A stretch of 52,598 nt of DNA from Chromera velia (Eukaryota; Sar; Chromeraceae), in contig JAHBMJ010004152.1 in the NCBI GenBank assembly GCA_018398765.1, positions 10,001 through 62,598 on the forward strand, given 5' to 3'. The position numbers and the translations under genes were made by a program. The notes below the pieces were generated by a model that saw nothing but the letters and a program-made list of their open reading frames with translations, searched no databases and was not told the origin of the DNA. This document shows, piece by piece, positions 36,001-45,591 of the stretch (its first letter is position 1; every line of letters starts with the position of its first letter).

Positions 36001-36467
36001 TTGACTGACTTTCTGTTTGTGTGCATGTATTTCTGCAGGTGGCGTTCATGGGTGTGCATGTTTGATATATACTGAGATGCCCCCCCCCCCCTTCCCCCTA
36101 CCCCTGACACGCCCGCCGTTGAGCAGTGCCTCATATGAATTAAAAACAAAACAGTTATGATCATGAGAAGAAATGTTTCAATCAGATCGATTCAGAGCCA
36201 TTCAGATGCATTTTTTATTATGTTTTCATCTTAGCGTTAATTTACGATGATAGGTACCAGACAATTTATAGTTTTAAAAAAATATATACTCTCTACATAC
36301 ATTTTTTTATTTCATTTTTTAAACATCTTACTAAGCTTAAATAGTCTTAAATAAATTATGAAAATCAATTAGTTTAAAGGTTAAACTATCTATTTTAATG
36401 TTTTAAAAACTAAATTTTTTAAAGTCACTTTCCAGTACAAAAGTTTCAATTGTCAGTACAGTTAGTT
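33047..36467. mobile_element. 3.42-kb TIR DNA transposon inserted in the copia element
   Basis: Terminal inverted repeats of about 45 bp begin AACTGACTGTACTGAC on the left and, reverse-complemented, AACTAACTGTACTGAC on the right. A 4-bp duplication AGGG flanks it (33043-33046 and 36468-36471). Deleting the element and one AGGG restores the copia integrase frame (FESTLYWTP to LWGKKYL). Inside I find no recognisable transposase, only AT-rich subterminal DNA and a 35-bp minisatellite. It is probably non-autonomous. A four-base duplication fits several superfamilies (for example Chapaev or Sola), so I leave it unassigned. Confidence 0.85.
35165..35935 (+). repeat. 35-bp minisatellite inside the TIR transposon
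   Basis: About 20 degenerate units of 35 bases, each built on CCTGCCTGACTGCCTTCC followed by AATTTCGGCCTT. Because 35 is not a multiple of three, the reading frame rotates. The long minus-strand open frame across it (to 34798) is explained by scarcity of stop codons in the unit, so I do not call a gene. Confidence 0.85.
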
Positions 36468-36471
36468 AGGG

Positions 36472-37870
36472 GAGTCCAATAGAGGGTGCTCTCGAAGCGA
36501 GCCCTCAACTTGAGAGAAAGGGAGAACAAAGGATCCACCGAGGTTCCCTGCATGCCCGGCGACTGAAGGGGATCAGGATGGGGAATCTGCCGGAGGCGCT
36601 CCAAACCAGGAGTGTCGTCCAAGATTCCTATCCACTATGCCTCTGCGAGTGTCACGTCGTGGAGGTCCCCCCCCATGCCTGCCCCTCCCTCGGCTGCTGC
36701 AGCCTCGCCGGAGGCCGAGAATAAGGATGAGGAGCCCTCCCCTGCAGTAGCAGCTGCCGACGCGCTTGCATCTCCCATGCCTCCGGTGGCAGCGGGAGGG
36801 GGAAGAGCCGCTCTGTTGCGAGAGGTGCCTCTGCGACGGAGCACCGACTCTGTGGGGTCGAACAGGTTCCTGTCCGTTAAGAAGGCCGGCCCTGCCGCTC
36901 TATGGCTGCGCAACCGTACGGCCGCGAGGAATCTGCCTACGGAGGAGACACAGGAAGCCACGGTGCCCTCGCTGTTTCGACGTGTTAGGGCGATACTTTG
37001 CCCCCGTCCCTCTGTTCATGTCCTGCACTAAGACCCACTCGTGCGGACGCACAATCTCCCTGTTTCCAAAGCAGTCGACGATTTTTAGGGGCTGGTCCCC
37101 CACCCCATTAGGAGCCCACTTTTTGAAGCCGTGAGAAGGAGATAGCAGCTTCTCAGGGTGGACGTTGAGAAACGTAAATCTCCCCTCTCCTTCTGGCTGT
37201 CGGGGCTCAACAGGCATACGATGCATGACAACCACCACGTCATGCATCAGAGGAGTGAGGAACTGAACCCAGATCCCCCTCATGCTGACCCCGTCCGCAA
37301 GGCTGCTGAGGATGCCCCAATCGCCGGTCATCTAACCTGGAATCTCGCGTCCCCCATAGAGAAGCTTAAATAGGGACCCTCCCGCAGCCTCACTCCATAT
37401 TATTAAACACAGGAGTGTCCAGCAACCCTCCATCGCAACCAGATGGGTCGCTCCAAGAGGGAAACGGTGACGTTCGTCCTGCATCAGGGTGAAAGTGATC
37501 TCCTGATTCTTCTGGTTTGCTCTTTCCACAAATGAGAGCATACCCTTACCGGACCGGGTGTAGGGGGGCCCTTGCCTCATCTCAACAGGGTGGTGGGTGG
37601 TGCCATCACTGCAACAGCAGGCGTCCACCAGCTGCCCAGCCCCTGCTTTCTCGCCGTCGATGATGATAAGGACGGGTCTACCCATCCACCTCTGGCAGTA
37701 GTTGAGACAGTCGATCAATGACCGCTCGTCTCGATGCCGAATCGGGTGCTTAAGGTATGCATCAAACCCCAGCAAGTAGGCAAGGCCAATCCCATAAAAG
37801 CCTCCCGTTGCCTCAATAACCTCCCGGTTCCTCCAAAACCAGAAATCGAAAATCCACACCGAGCCCTTGG
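36472..37870 (-). pseudogene. Copia integrase core and mid region
   Basis: The core begins at the hAT insertion point (AKGSVWIFDFWFW) and shows the acidic residues expected of a retroviral-type integrase: FDFW, IIIDGEKAG, and VERANQKNQE with the family's ER-N signature. The spacing from second Asp to Glu is about 43 residues, longer than the usual 35. TAG codons lie at 37332 and 36635, and a frameshift near 36945. The downstream part (36640-36900) is Ala/Ser-rich and less conserved. The frame ends at the TIR insertion and resumes at 33042. Confidence 0.7.
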
Positions 37871-37882
37871 CAGTGCTAGGGA

Positions 37883-38068
37883 CACGCTGCACGCACTTCT
37901 AAATTTTTGGCAGAGCCTCTTTGAAAAGTGAATGTTATGGTTTTTAAAGTTTCAGCGTAGTTTTAGGGGGGTTTTCGCCCCTCAAAAGAAGACTTTTTGC
38001 CTATAAATGAACTTTTGGCAGCCCATGACCAAAATATGAACCAATGGTTCATGAGTGCATGCAGTGCG
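37883..38068 (+). mobile_element. MITE copy 2 (186 bp), inside the hAT terminus
   Basis: Same family as 4494-4683. The ends read CACGCTGCACGCACTTC and, reverse-complemented, CGCACTGCATGCACTC. The 8-bp duplication GCTAGGGA (37875-37882 and 38069-38076) is part of the hAT inverted repeat, so the MITE landed there after the hAT element. Confidence 0.85.
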
Positions 38069-38183
38069 GCTAGGGAAGCAATTATTACAATTAATTGCAA
38101 GCAATTATTGTTTAGCCTGAGCCGGCCGAAAGCAATTATTCAAAAATTTGGCAATTAATTGATAAGTAAAGTGAAGCAAGTAA

Positions 38184-38612
38184 TTGATAAGTAAAAGAGC
38201 ATCTACCAAAAGCACCATTAGTAACTTTGCTGCCAGCGTGTTGAAGAAGGTGAAAAGGGAGCATAAAGAGGCAGTGGCGACTGACTACAAGTACAAGGAC
38301 CCTGAGTTCTTGCCTGGTACAACCTGTTTCATCGAGCGTCTGTTCTCTCAAGTAAAACTCATTCAGTTGGACAAGAGACAGTCCATGGAGCCCTCTACCC
38401 TTGGGTGCATCGCTTCTCTGAAGGTCAACAGAGACAGGTGGAACATTGATACAGTGGCAAAGGCGATGACCATCGAGCTACCTGAAAGGGTAGGCAAGGA
38501 ACAGTTCGACCAGCAGACATACTGGGAGGGAGAGGAGCCCTCTTTCTGCCGCTTGATGTGCGTGCAAAGGAAAACAGTCGTGTGGGCAGTTTTAGAACGT
38601 ACAAAAATTTAA
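38184..38612 (+). pseudogene. hAT-family transposase C-terminal fragment
   Basis: A 142-codon frame with no ATG near its beginning contains the hAT dimerisation signature: FIERLFSQVKLIQLDKRQSM, then TLGCIASLKVNRDRWN. This helical C-terminal region pairs transposase subunits and holds the conserved RLFS and LK-NRD-W residues. The catalytic N-terminal two thirds are absent, so the copy could not move alone. The frame ends at TAA, 287 bases before the element's right end. Confidence 0.8.
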
Positions 38613-38907
38613 AAGACAGACTCTTCTACTGATTGAAGTCATATCAGTGCCTTCGTAACTAGTTTAAATAACTTTTATAGATTTATATTACGCTTAAACA
38701 ATGCAGAAAAATTAGTATTTAATCTTAAAATGATTATAAAAATGTTTGAAAGGCATATAAACTACCTAGATACCCTAGAAAATCATTATTTTTTATTTTC
38801 TAGGCAATTAATTGGCAATTATTTACAATAATTGCAATTATTGTTTGCTCTTAGCTTGTCAAAGCAATGGGCACTGCAATTTAATTGCACTTAGCATGGC
38901 CCCTTGG

Positions 38908-39867
38908 TGACTTGTCCAAGACTCAGTTGGAGCGCATCATCCCTGCACCGAATGGAGGGCTCCACAGCTTTGAGGAGGGGACAGATCGGGCAGTCGCAAA
39001 GCCACTTGGGGAAAGTGTTTTCGGACATATCGTACTCTATGTCCCTCATCGTCTTGAGGAGGGCAGCTGCTCCCGCATACCCAAACCTCCAATGCCAGGT
39101 AAGGGCCTCCTCGCGGCTTTTGATCTCCATGAGGAAGGCTAAGCTAGAGGCCAATCTGCTGCGCATAAGCGTTTTCCACCAGACCGTTCCTGCCATCCCC
39201 GGCTCTGTGAGAGACTGTCGGGCCGACCCTCCAGTACTCTGCCTCTGTCTCTTCCGCTGCCCACCCCCCGATAAGGAAGATGGTCATTGGATAGCAGCAT
39301 CGGGGAATGTACCCCTTTGGATGCTCAGACAAGTCGTCCCCCTTCCTCCTGGCTCCATACCTGCCTGAGACGTTCTGCCAGCCATGCTGAAAGATGTAGG
39401 AGTCAAACTCGTTCACCCGATAGCATCGCCTGTAACTACAGGTGCCACTATCAGGCCCCTCCCGACAGCATAGGTGTTCTATGATGCCGTTGTTATAGTT
39501 GACACCCCGGAGGTCGTTGAGTCCCCTCCCGACCTGCACACCTCCCGGTGGTTCCCAGAGGTAGAGGATAGTGATCCTTTCGGGCACAGAAACTTCCATG
39601 AGGGACAGCATGATTTCCATATCCACTGTGGGCCTCACTTATCGCACCCCTATCCAGTGGCGAGACGCCATGCGACACATGTCTTTATTGTAGGTGTCAC
39701 GTTCCTGCCAAGTGCGTGCCTTCTACGCCTCCCACGCAGGGGTTCTTGTTCGATCCTCTTCAGGAATGAACAAAGCCCCTCCAAGAGCGTTCCTCACCAA
39801 CACGGGCGCCTGCTCGATATTGTGGATGAAGAAGGGAATGATGTAGTTCCTGGGAGCTCCGAACTCA
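38908..39867 (-). pseudogene. Copia protease C-terminal part and GAG-pre-integrase
   Basis: From the MITE insertion the minus frame reads DEFGAPRNYIIPFFIHNIEQ, the C-terminal part of the protease region. A roughly 150-codon segment follows (about 39150-39640), then the GAG-pre-integrase module (LTWHWRFGYAGAAALLKTMRD, with CDCPIC), which carries the zinc-binding residues ahead of integrase. Stops are 39723 TAG, 39639 TAA and 39144 TAG. A frameshift lies near 39150. The frame runs to the hAT duplication at 38907. Confidence 0.7.
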
Positions 39868-39875
39868 TCATATCC

Positions 39876-40065
39876 TGCGCTGCACGCATTGATGAACCAT
39901 TGGTTTACGTTTTGGTCATAAGCTGCCAAAAATTCATTTATAGGCAAAAAATCTTCTTCTGAGGGGTGAAAACCCCCCTAAAACCACGCTAAAACCCCCT
40001 TTAAAAACCATAACATTCACTTTTCAAAGAGGCTCTACCAAAAATTTAGGAGTGTGTGCAGCGCG
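39876..40065 (-). mobile_element. MITE copy 3 (190 bp), inside the copia protease
   Basis: Reverse orientation relative to copies 1 and 2. The ends show GCTGCACGCA and TGTGTGCAGC. Flanking 8-mers are TCATATCC (39868-39875) and TCGTGTCC (40066-40073), an aged duplication with two A/G differences. Removing the element and one duplication joins GLRIGGHD to EFGAPRN in frame. Confidence 0.8.
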
Positions 40066-40073
40066 TCGTGTCC

Positions 40074-43000
40074 TCCTATGCGCAGTCCAACTGCCTTTTT
40101 GTATAGAAAGGTGGCACCCCGCCCCAGCCCTCTAGAGCACATTGGGACCGGCAGAGGGAGCTCCCAGACGATGAAGTTGTCCCTCAGGAGACTTTGCAGC
40201 ATTGCCAGGGTCTGCGCTGGTATGAGATTCCCGAATGTGCATGAATTTATCAGCACGCGCAGAAGCTGCCTCTTCAGGGTCCCCCTTACAGAGATAAACA
40301 CTGAGACTTAGTCTAGCACTGAGATTCTCCTCACCCTGTCCGTTGAAGGAGGGAACCTCCGCTCCCGGAACTCACCATCATTGATGGCAGTCTCCATCAT
40401 CTCTTTGTCATCCTTCTGATCAGGGAGGGGAAGAGACCTGAACGCGTCCTTGGTCGTCAGACCTCCCTCCAGAAAATCTGCTGCCTTGGCGTCCTTGTCG
40501 ATGTCATGCTCTTCTGAGAAGATGTGGGGCTCCCCGACCTGCATCATGATGCATCATGCGATGGATAACAGCCCGAGTCCTCTGATTGAACCGTCTCTGA
40601 AACGCCCGCATCGCGGTAATAGAGTCGTCCGGGTCCTCTTAGGACCTCCCTTCCAGGAAGATGGCCCACCCCACTTGCTCTTCCATATTCCATCCAGGCT
40701 CCAGCCTGTCTTCATGCCATAAACCGGTTGTGACATACGCCTACCTGGCCATTCCCCAGTCTATGTCAGCAGCCCTGTGCCAACTCTCCCACTCGAGTCT
40801 GTCTAACCGATTGAAAATATTGGCAGCTTCCTCGTGCCAGACTGAGAAGACGTTGTAGGCGTCCTCTGTCCTGAATTTCCCCGCTCCGTCTCCGTCCAAC
40901 CACTCGGGGCAGTACTGAGACCCGGGTCCCCCCTCAAGTCTCAGCCCATACCTGTCTGCGAATGTGACTTCCCGAATGCGAGCTTGTTCTGCCAACACCC
41001 CCCCAGTCTACACTTGCGAGACTAGCTATACCGAGGGGGCACTAGCGTTCCGTTGGTTACCTCCTTACTGCCTGCTAAACGGCTGATCCGTTCTGCCAGG
41101 ACCCGGCCCCGAGTGGCTGCCACGCCCTCAAGACCCGCCGCTACCCCCTCGGCTACCGGAGGAGCCGCCACCCCCCCGACCTCTGCCTCTGAAGCCTGTA
41201 CGGCCGCCTCCACGCCCACCTGCCGCTGCCGTAAACAACAGCTGCAGCATAGCATTGGAAGGGGTAACGGTGCACAAGTCCATCTTGTACCCCGCAAGTC
41301 GGCATCTACTGCACCGCTAAGACATCCTCAGATAAGGACAAGACAAGGGGCCTCCTTGGTTTGAGTGGCCGTCAGCGCGCCTGCACCTCCTGCAGGCGGT
41401 GTTGCCTTCAGCCGGCCTCCATCGTCTGTCCCACATGAACCCAGGTTCATCATCCCAGGTTCCAAACGGAATAGCCCTTGTCTCCCTACCTCCAAGGGTA
41501 GCGGAGTCTGGTAGGTCACTACCACAGAATCGAATTATAGGAGGCCTACCCCCGTCAACAAAATAGTCCCCGTATCTGTCTCTGTCCACGTCGTGGTCGA
41601 GCATATCGGGGGTGTTCACAATGGGACGTCTACCGCCGCCCCCTCCACTGCCCCCACCTCCTCTGGGTAAGAAGCCCCCTGAGCTCTTTCTACCGGGACT
41701 ATTCCCCCTTCGACTGCCAGCCTGGCTGCCTCCTCGACCTCCTCCCTGTCTCTGCTGAGATCCGCCGCCTTGCAATCCCCCTGCTCCTCCTCCCTGTTGC
41801 GCTGGTGGTGGTCCCCCTCCACCCGGCCCGGAAGGGTTGCCTGACACTGCAGAGCCTCCTTTCCCCCACTTAGGTGGGGACTTGCTCTTTCCCCTGGGAG
41901 GCACCCCCCCAGGTCTAGCAAAGGCAACAAAGGAATCAGAGATAATCTGGGGTCCTCCGAGGTCCCCTTCAATCACCTACATTCCCACCTGCAGTTAATG
42001 CTGCGATGAGCTGTTATATTTCAGAGTGAATGCCCTGAGTGAGCTGCCTATTCACGTTCCCCTTCTTCACAGCTCTCCCGAGAGACTCATTCTCAATCTC
42101 ATCTGATGAGACCTGCTGGAGTTTGACAATGAGCGATGCCACGCTCGAAAAGTCAACAGGGTGGGGGCCGAGTTTCTAGTTCAGCCCGATGTCATCAGGC
42201 AGACATCCGGTGATCAATCCGAGGACAAACTTGTCCCCGACCTCATCAATCACCCCATCCTGATTCATGAGCTCTATGTCCTTAATGAAGTCCTCCAGGA
42301 GCGCTCGATAGGTCGGCCAGTGCCTCACAGACGCCGCCTTCCTCCTGATATAGAGGATGACGCTGCTCTCGGCAAACTGGCACTGAGGGAAGAAGTAGGT
42401 TCTAGAAGTAGGCTGCAACAATGTAGGCTATCCTGTCTCTCAGCTCTATATGGGTTCGAGAGACCCCTCGAAGGATCTGCTCCAGGCTCATGCAGATCTT
42501 GTGTTCCTTCGGGTTGGGCCTCTCCCGAGTCGCCACGGCCCCTGGTTTCATCCCTGCAATGCCCAGGGTAGCAAGTGCAGCTGCCGCCTGGGTCACTCCC
42601 ATGCCAGTAACTCCAGAAGAGGAAGCCGGCCGCGACTCCCCCTCCTTACTCTTCGTACCTCCCAACCGGAGGTCAAAGGCCCCAACACCCCCCAAGGCCT
42701 CCACGACTGGTTTTACGGCTGGTGGAGCTCCTCCCGCAGCACTCCCCAACGCTTTTTTTCGATCAATACGATCCTGCAGGCTTGCGATCTTACCCTGCTT
42801 GGTCGCAATCTCCACATCCATCTGCTTTACCTACTTCATCTTTCCTTTCATCTCTTTCTTCCTCTGCTTGGCAGCTTTCTGCTTGACAAGAGACTTTTTC
42901 ATCGCCTCTTCCAGAGCTGCTCCCATGAGCTGGCTCACGTCCTCTTTTCCTTCTGAAAACTCATCACTTGTCTCGTCGAATTTCTTGATCTCGGCCTTGA

Positions 43001-43346
43001 GGCCAACCTGGGTGAAGTTCAGAGTCTCTAGCTCTTTCAGTAGAGCAGTCACTTCTTCTTCTAGCTGCTCAATCTCTATGACCTCCTGCTCGCTATAGGC
43101 TTGCACCCCCCCACTTTTACTGAGCCCTTGCGCTTCAGCTGCTCCCCCCCTCTCCAGAGGGGGAGAGAGCATGGGATACGGACCGAGCATCTGCACTGCA
43201 GAGGAAGAAGATGTCTCAGAAAGGTACACATCCAAACTACCGCCCGTTTCCGCCTTCTTCACTTTCACTGTCGCTTCTGCGGCAGCTGGAAGGTTCCTGG
43301 CCCCTCCTGAAGGGACAGACCTAGGGGGAGGCACTCTTGAGCTCAT
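40074..43346 (-). pseudogene. Copia gag and protease N-terminal part
   Basis: Frame from an ATG at 43346: a Ser/Gly-rich start, a Glu/Lys coiled-coil-like segment (about 42840-43090), Ala/Gly-rich DNA, then a capsid-like helical part (WPTYRALLEDFIKDIELMNQ, about 42310). A Gly/Arg-rich RNA-binding-type stretch follows (41320-41950), with a Cys/His cluster CRRCRRADGH. Near 40250 is the protease active-site region VLINSCTFGNLIPA, in which the expected Asp-Ser-Gly reads Asn-Ser. Stops: 42831, 42176, 41317, 41026, 41008, 40741 (TAG); 42014, 41065, 40639, 40308 (TAA). Frameshifts near 42410, 41985 and 40555. Confidence 0.65.
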
Positions 43347-43349
43347 ATA

Positions 43350-43867
43350 GGGTTACTTTGAAATCTCATATAAGGTTATTTGGACGAGCTTTTCACATAA
43401 GCTGGAGGTCTGGCATGTTGAATTACTTTGAAATCAATCACTTTTACTGTATAGCTTATGTGGTTACATGAGGTTACACCTCTTATTATATATGTCCCTT
43501 TGCAAGGTTACAGGTTACAAGGTTACAGGCGGTCTTGAGGTCCGTAACCGACCAAAAAGTCAACTTTTAAAAACTCTTCAAATCACTTCAAAAACACTTT
43601 AAAATGCATGTAGACGAAGGTTACATCACTTTTGAAGAGGGTCATTTTAGGTTACAGGTTACAAAGTGACAAGGGGTTTGGCTACAAAATGAAAGGGACA
43701 CATCGTTTTTCATCAGTTTCTCATGTAACCTCAATCAACAGAAGATGTTTTCAATATTTTTAGACGTAACCTGATGAGATTGATCAATTGGGACCACTTT
43801 TGAAGTAAGGGTAACATTATAGGGGGGTATACCCTTATGTATAGGGGGTGTTAAAACCTGTAACCCA
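43350..43867. mobile_element. GGTTAC-ended non-coding insertion in copia gag
   Basis: The stretch starts GGGTTAC and ends GTAACCC, and contains several further GGTTACAGGTTAC copies (for example near 43510 and 43650). ATATA occurs on both sides (43345-43349 and 43868-43872). It is AT-rich with no coding capacity and splits gag. The exact duplication length, hence the superfamily, is unclear because the flanks are TA-rich. Confidence 0.55.
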
Positions 43868-44290
43868 ATATAAGTGCCAGGCCCTAGGGACAGACAACAA
43901 TGTACTTAGGTCTGCAAGCACATTCTCATCTGCCTCCAAACGTTGGAGGAGGCTCAGTACGGCCTTCCGTACTGCCTTCACATCATTAGGGAGAATACCG
44001 TTCTCCCTTTAACTTCCCGACAAACCTTCTGGATGTCGAAGACCCTCTGCTGTAGGAGCTTGGAAACTGTTTCTCTTTTGAGGTAAGACTTTAACCAGTC
44101 TTTCTCTGGAGGGAGGTCCGGGTCCTTCGCTTCTCTAGCAAACATCGACATCTCATCGGATTCCCTAAACTTGTCGCGCAGAAAGGGAACATCGTTGACC
44201 ACGTGCTTCCAGATGTCTGTTTCTACTACCGCCTGGTAGTGTCGGACAACATCTGTCTATCATTGCTTCTGGGGAGCACTCCCACTCCAG
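43868..44290 (-). pseudogene. Copia gag N-terminal fragment
   Basis: A helical, charged segment (VNDVPFLRDKFRESDEM, then DWLKSYLKRETVSKLLQQRV) at 44010-44200 continues, after a one-base frameshift near 43990, into LPNDVKAVRKAVLSLLQRLE and stops at the GGTTAC insertion. It sits just inside the 5' LTR, as gag should. The start codon is not clear. Confidence 0.5.
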
Positions 44291-44486
44291 GCATCCGTGC
44301 CTCGTAGTTCGTCTCTTCTGAGACCCCAAAACTGCAGAAGCCACGTCATGAAATCCACCTTGTCTGTCAAGAGAGGAATTCTTGCTGCAATACCGTTTGC
44401 AGCTCCCTCCCGGCAACCACTTGGGATTTTTTACGCTATACCTGCACCAAAATGGACATAACAACGAGGTCAGAGAAAAACAGAGA

Positions 44487-44506
44487 CTCTCTCAGACATG
44501 GTACCA
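44487..44506 (-). promoter_or_regulatory. Candidate primer-binding site
   Basis: Directly after the 5' LTR, minus reads TGGTACCATGTCTGAGAGAG. A primer-binding site begins with TGG, complementary to the CCA tail of a tRNA. I cannot name the tRNA. Confidence 0.5.
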
Positions 44507-44845
44507 GTCAGAATTCGGATCTCATCTCCAAAATAATTCCTTTCAAGGAGTTCCGGGTCCTCTGTGAACTCCTAACCTCGCAGGATCCCACCGAGGGATT
44601 CCTAGTGACGTTTGGTAGTCTTGGACAACCCTCCTGGGCGCCCAGAATCTGTATCACTATGAGAACGTTGCGTCTCAGTGTAGAGCCTACTCCTACACCA
44701 GAATAAACTTATAGAGAATGCCTCCCATCTATATTAAAGCTCCTTCTGGTGGCTTTGTATGATGCTGCTGTACGAAGAAACCACAGAGAGCAAAGTACAC
44801 AGTACATCGACACTAGGTCTACGAGGTCTGTCTAGAACGTCCACA
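44507..44845 (-). repeat. Candidate 5' LTR of the copia element
   Basis: Pairs with 25189-25497. It starts TGTGGACG on minus and is followed by a TGG primer-binding site, with gag next. It has a 14-base and an 18-base segment missing from the other copy. Confidence 0.7.
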
Positions 44846-45591
44846 ACATATCCGTGCATCCTTAGACTCATAGACGTGCACGCAACCGAACCAATCGATC
44901 GAATTAATGCGCACAGAATGCGTGCAGACATGAATAACTTGCTCATACACTAAAAACACATTTACGTCATGTATTGCGCGGTGGCATAGGGGTCTAGAAT
45001 TGCTATCACAACACCCTATGAAGAGGCGTTGTCGGCTTTGCGTGTATATAGCGTCTCGGGGAGGGGGCGTCGGCCTTTGGCCGACGGCTATATACAACGC
45101 CCCTGCAGGGGTGTAGAAGGTCGTAGGGGGGCGTTGGAAGAGCGCTTTCCATGCAGGAAAATGTACGAGCGTTCAAAAGCTGTTTTATTCAGATATGTAC
45201 TATGTTGACAAAGACTTTCTTTTACAATAGATAAGAATGAATGAATCATGTTTGATTTTGATCTAACTGTTACAACTAGATTTTGCATGATATATTAAAA
45301 GGCGTAGGCGCATGTAAATTGGCTAGATTTGGCTAGATCTGACTAGCATAATATGATTATTCGTGAGTTTAGCTCAATTTTTTGTTAATAAAGGGGTGTA
45401 GCCTGTCTAAGACCTTATATATTTAACACATCACCCTAGGGGTGTTGCCTCTAGGGCAAAATGCCTTTATATACAACGCCCTTAAGGCGTAGCCCCTAGG
45501 CATATCTCTATATACTACACTAACCCCCCTCCCTGTATCTAGACCCCTATACGGCGGCGTGTCCTAGCACACAGAGCCGAGGGGGGGTTAA
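44846..45591. other. Intergenic DNA, no gene seen
   Basis: Contains a GC hairpin (45068-45075 and 45079-45086, loop TTT) and repeated CCCTAGG/CGCCTT-type short palindromic stretches near 45060-45120 and 45430-45500. No coding signal. Confidence 0.5.

Larger units (their letters stand above)
37871..38899 (+). mobile_element. hAT transposon remnant inserted in the copia element
   Basis: The ends are short imperfect inverted repeats (CAGTGCTAGGGAAGC on the left; CCATGCTAAGTGCAATT reading in from the right), followed by CAATTATT/AATTAATTG-rich subterminal repeats. The target duplication is 8 bp, GCCCTTGG (37863-37870) and CCCCTTGG (38900-38907), with one mismatch. Removing the element and one duplication joins GQVTKG to SVWIF in frame, between GAG-pre-integrase and integrase. 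It carries a hAT transposase C-terminus and a MITE. Confidence 0.85.
25189..44845 (-). mobile_element. Ty1/copia-type LTR retrotransposon with nested insertions
   Basis: Minus-strand order is gag, protease, GAG-pre-integrase, integrase, a long linker, RT and RNase H, the order of Ty1/copia elements. Related 309- and 339-bp direct repeats bound it. Reading from 5' (44845) to 3', it is interrupted by a GGTTAC-ended element, a MITE, a hAT remnant carrying a second MITE, and a 3.4-kb TIR transposon. Removing these leaves one long polyprotein with about seven frameshifts and 27 TAA/TAG codons. The linkage of the 25189 repeat to this element is less certain: 3.2 kb of unexplained DNA separates it from RNase H, and no matching target duplication was found. 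Confidence 0.75.

Noticed and set aside
36612-37031. Plus-strand open frame opposite the copia integrase
   Set aside because: It is the shadow of the minus-strand polyprotein, whose family motifs continue on either side.
28699-43346. Genome-wide reassignment of TAA/TAG to Gln as the firm explanation for the copia stops
   Set aside because: The PTEN exons contain about 30 Gln codons and no TAA or TAG, the gypsy element also has TGA stops, and exon B at 48206 seems to end in TAA. I keep recoding only as an alternative to be tested.
45068-45086. Rho-independent-type terminator at the GC hairpin
   Set aside because: The hairpin is real, but this is eukaryotic nuclear DNA, there is no T-run after it and no gene upstream.
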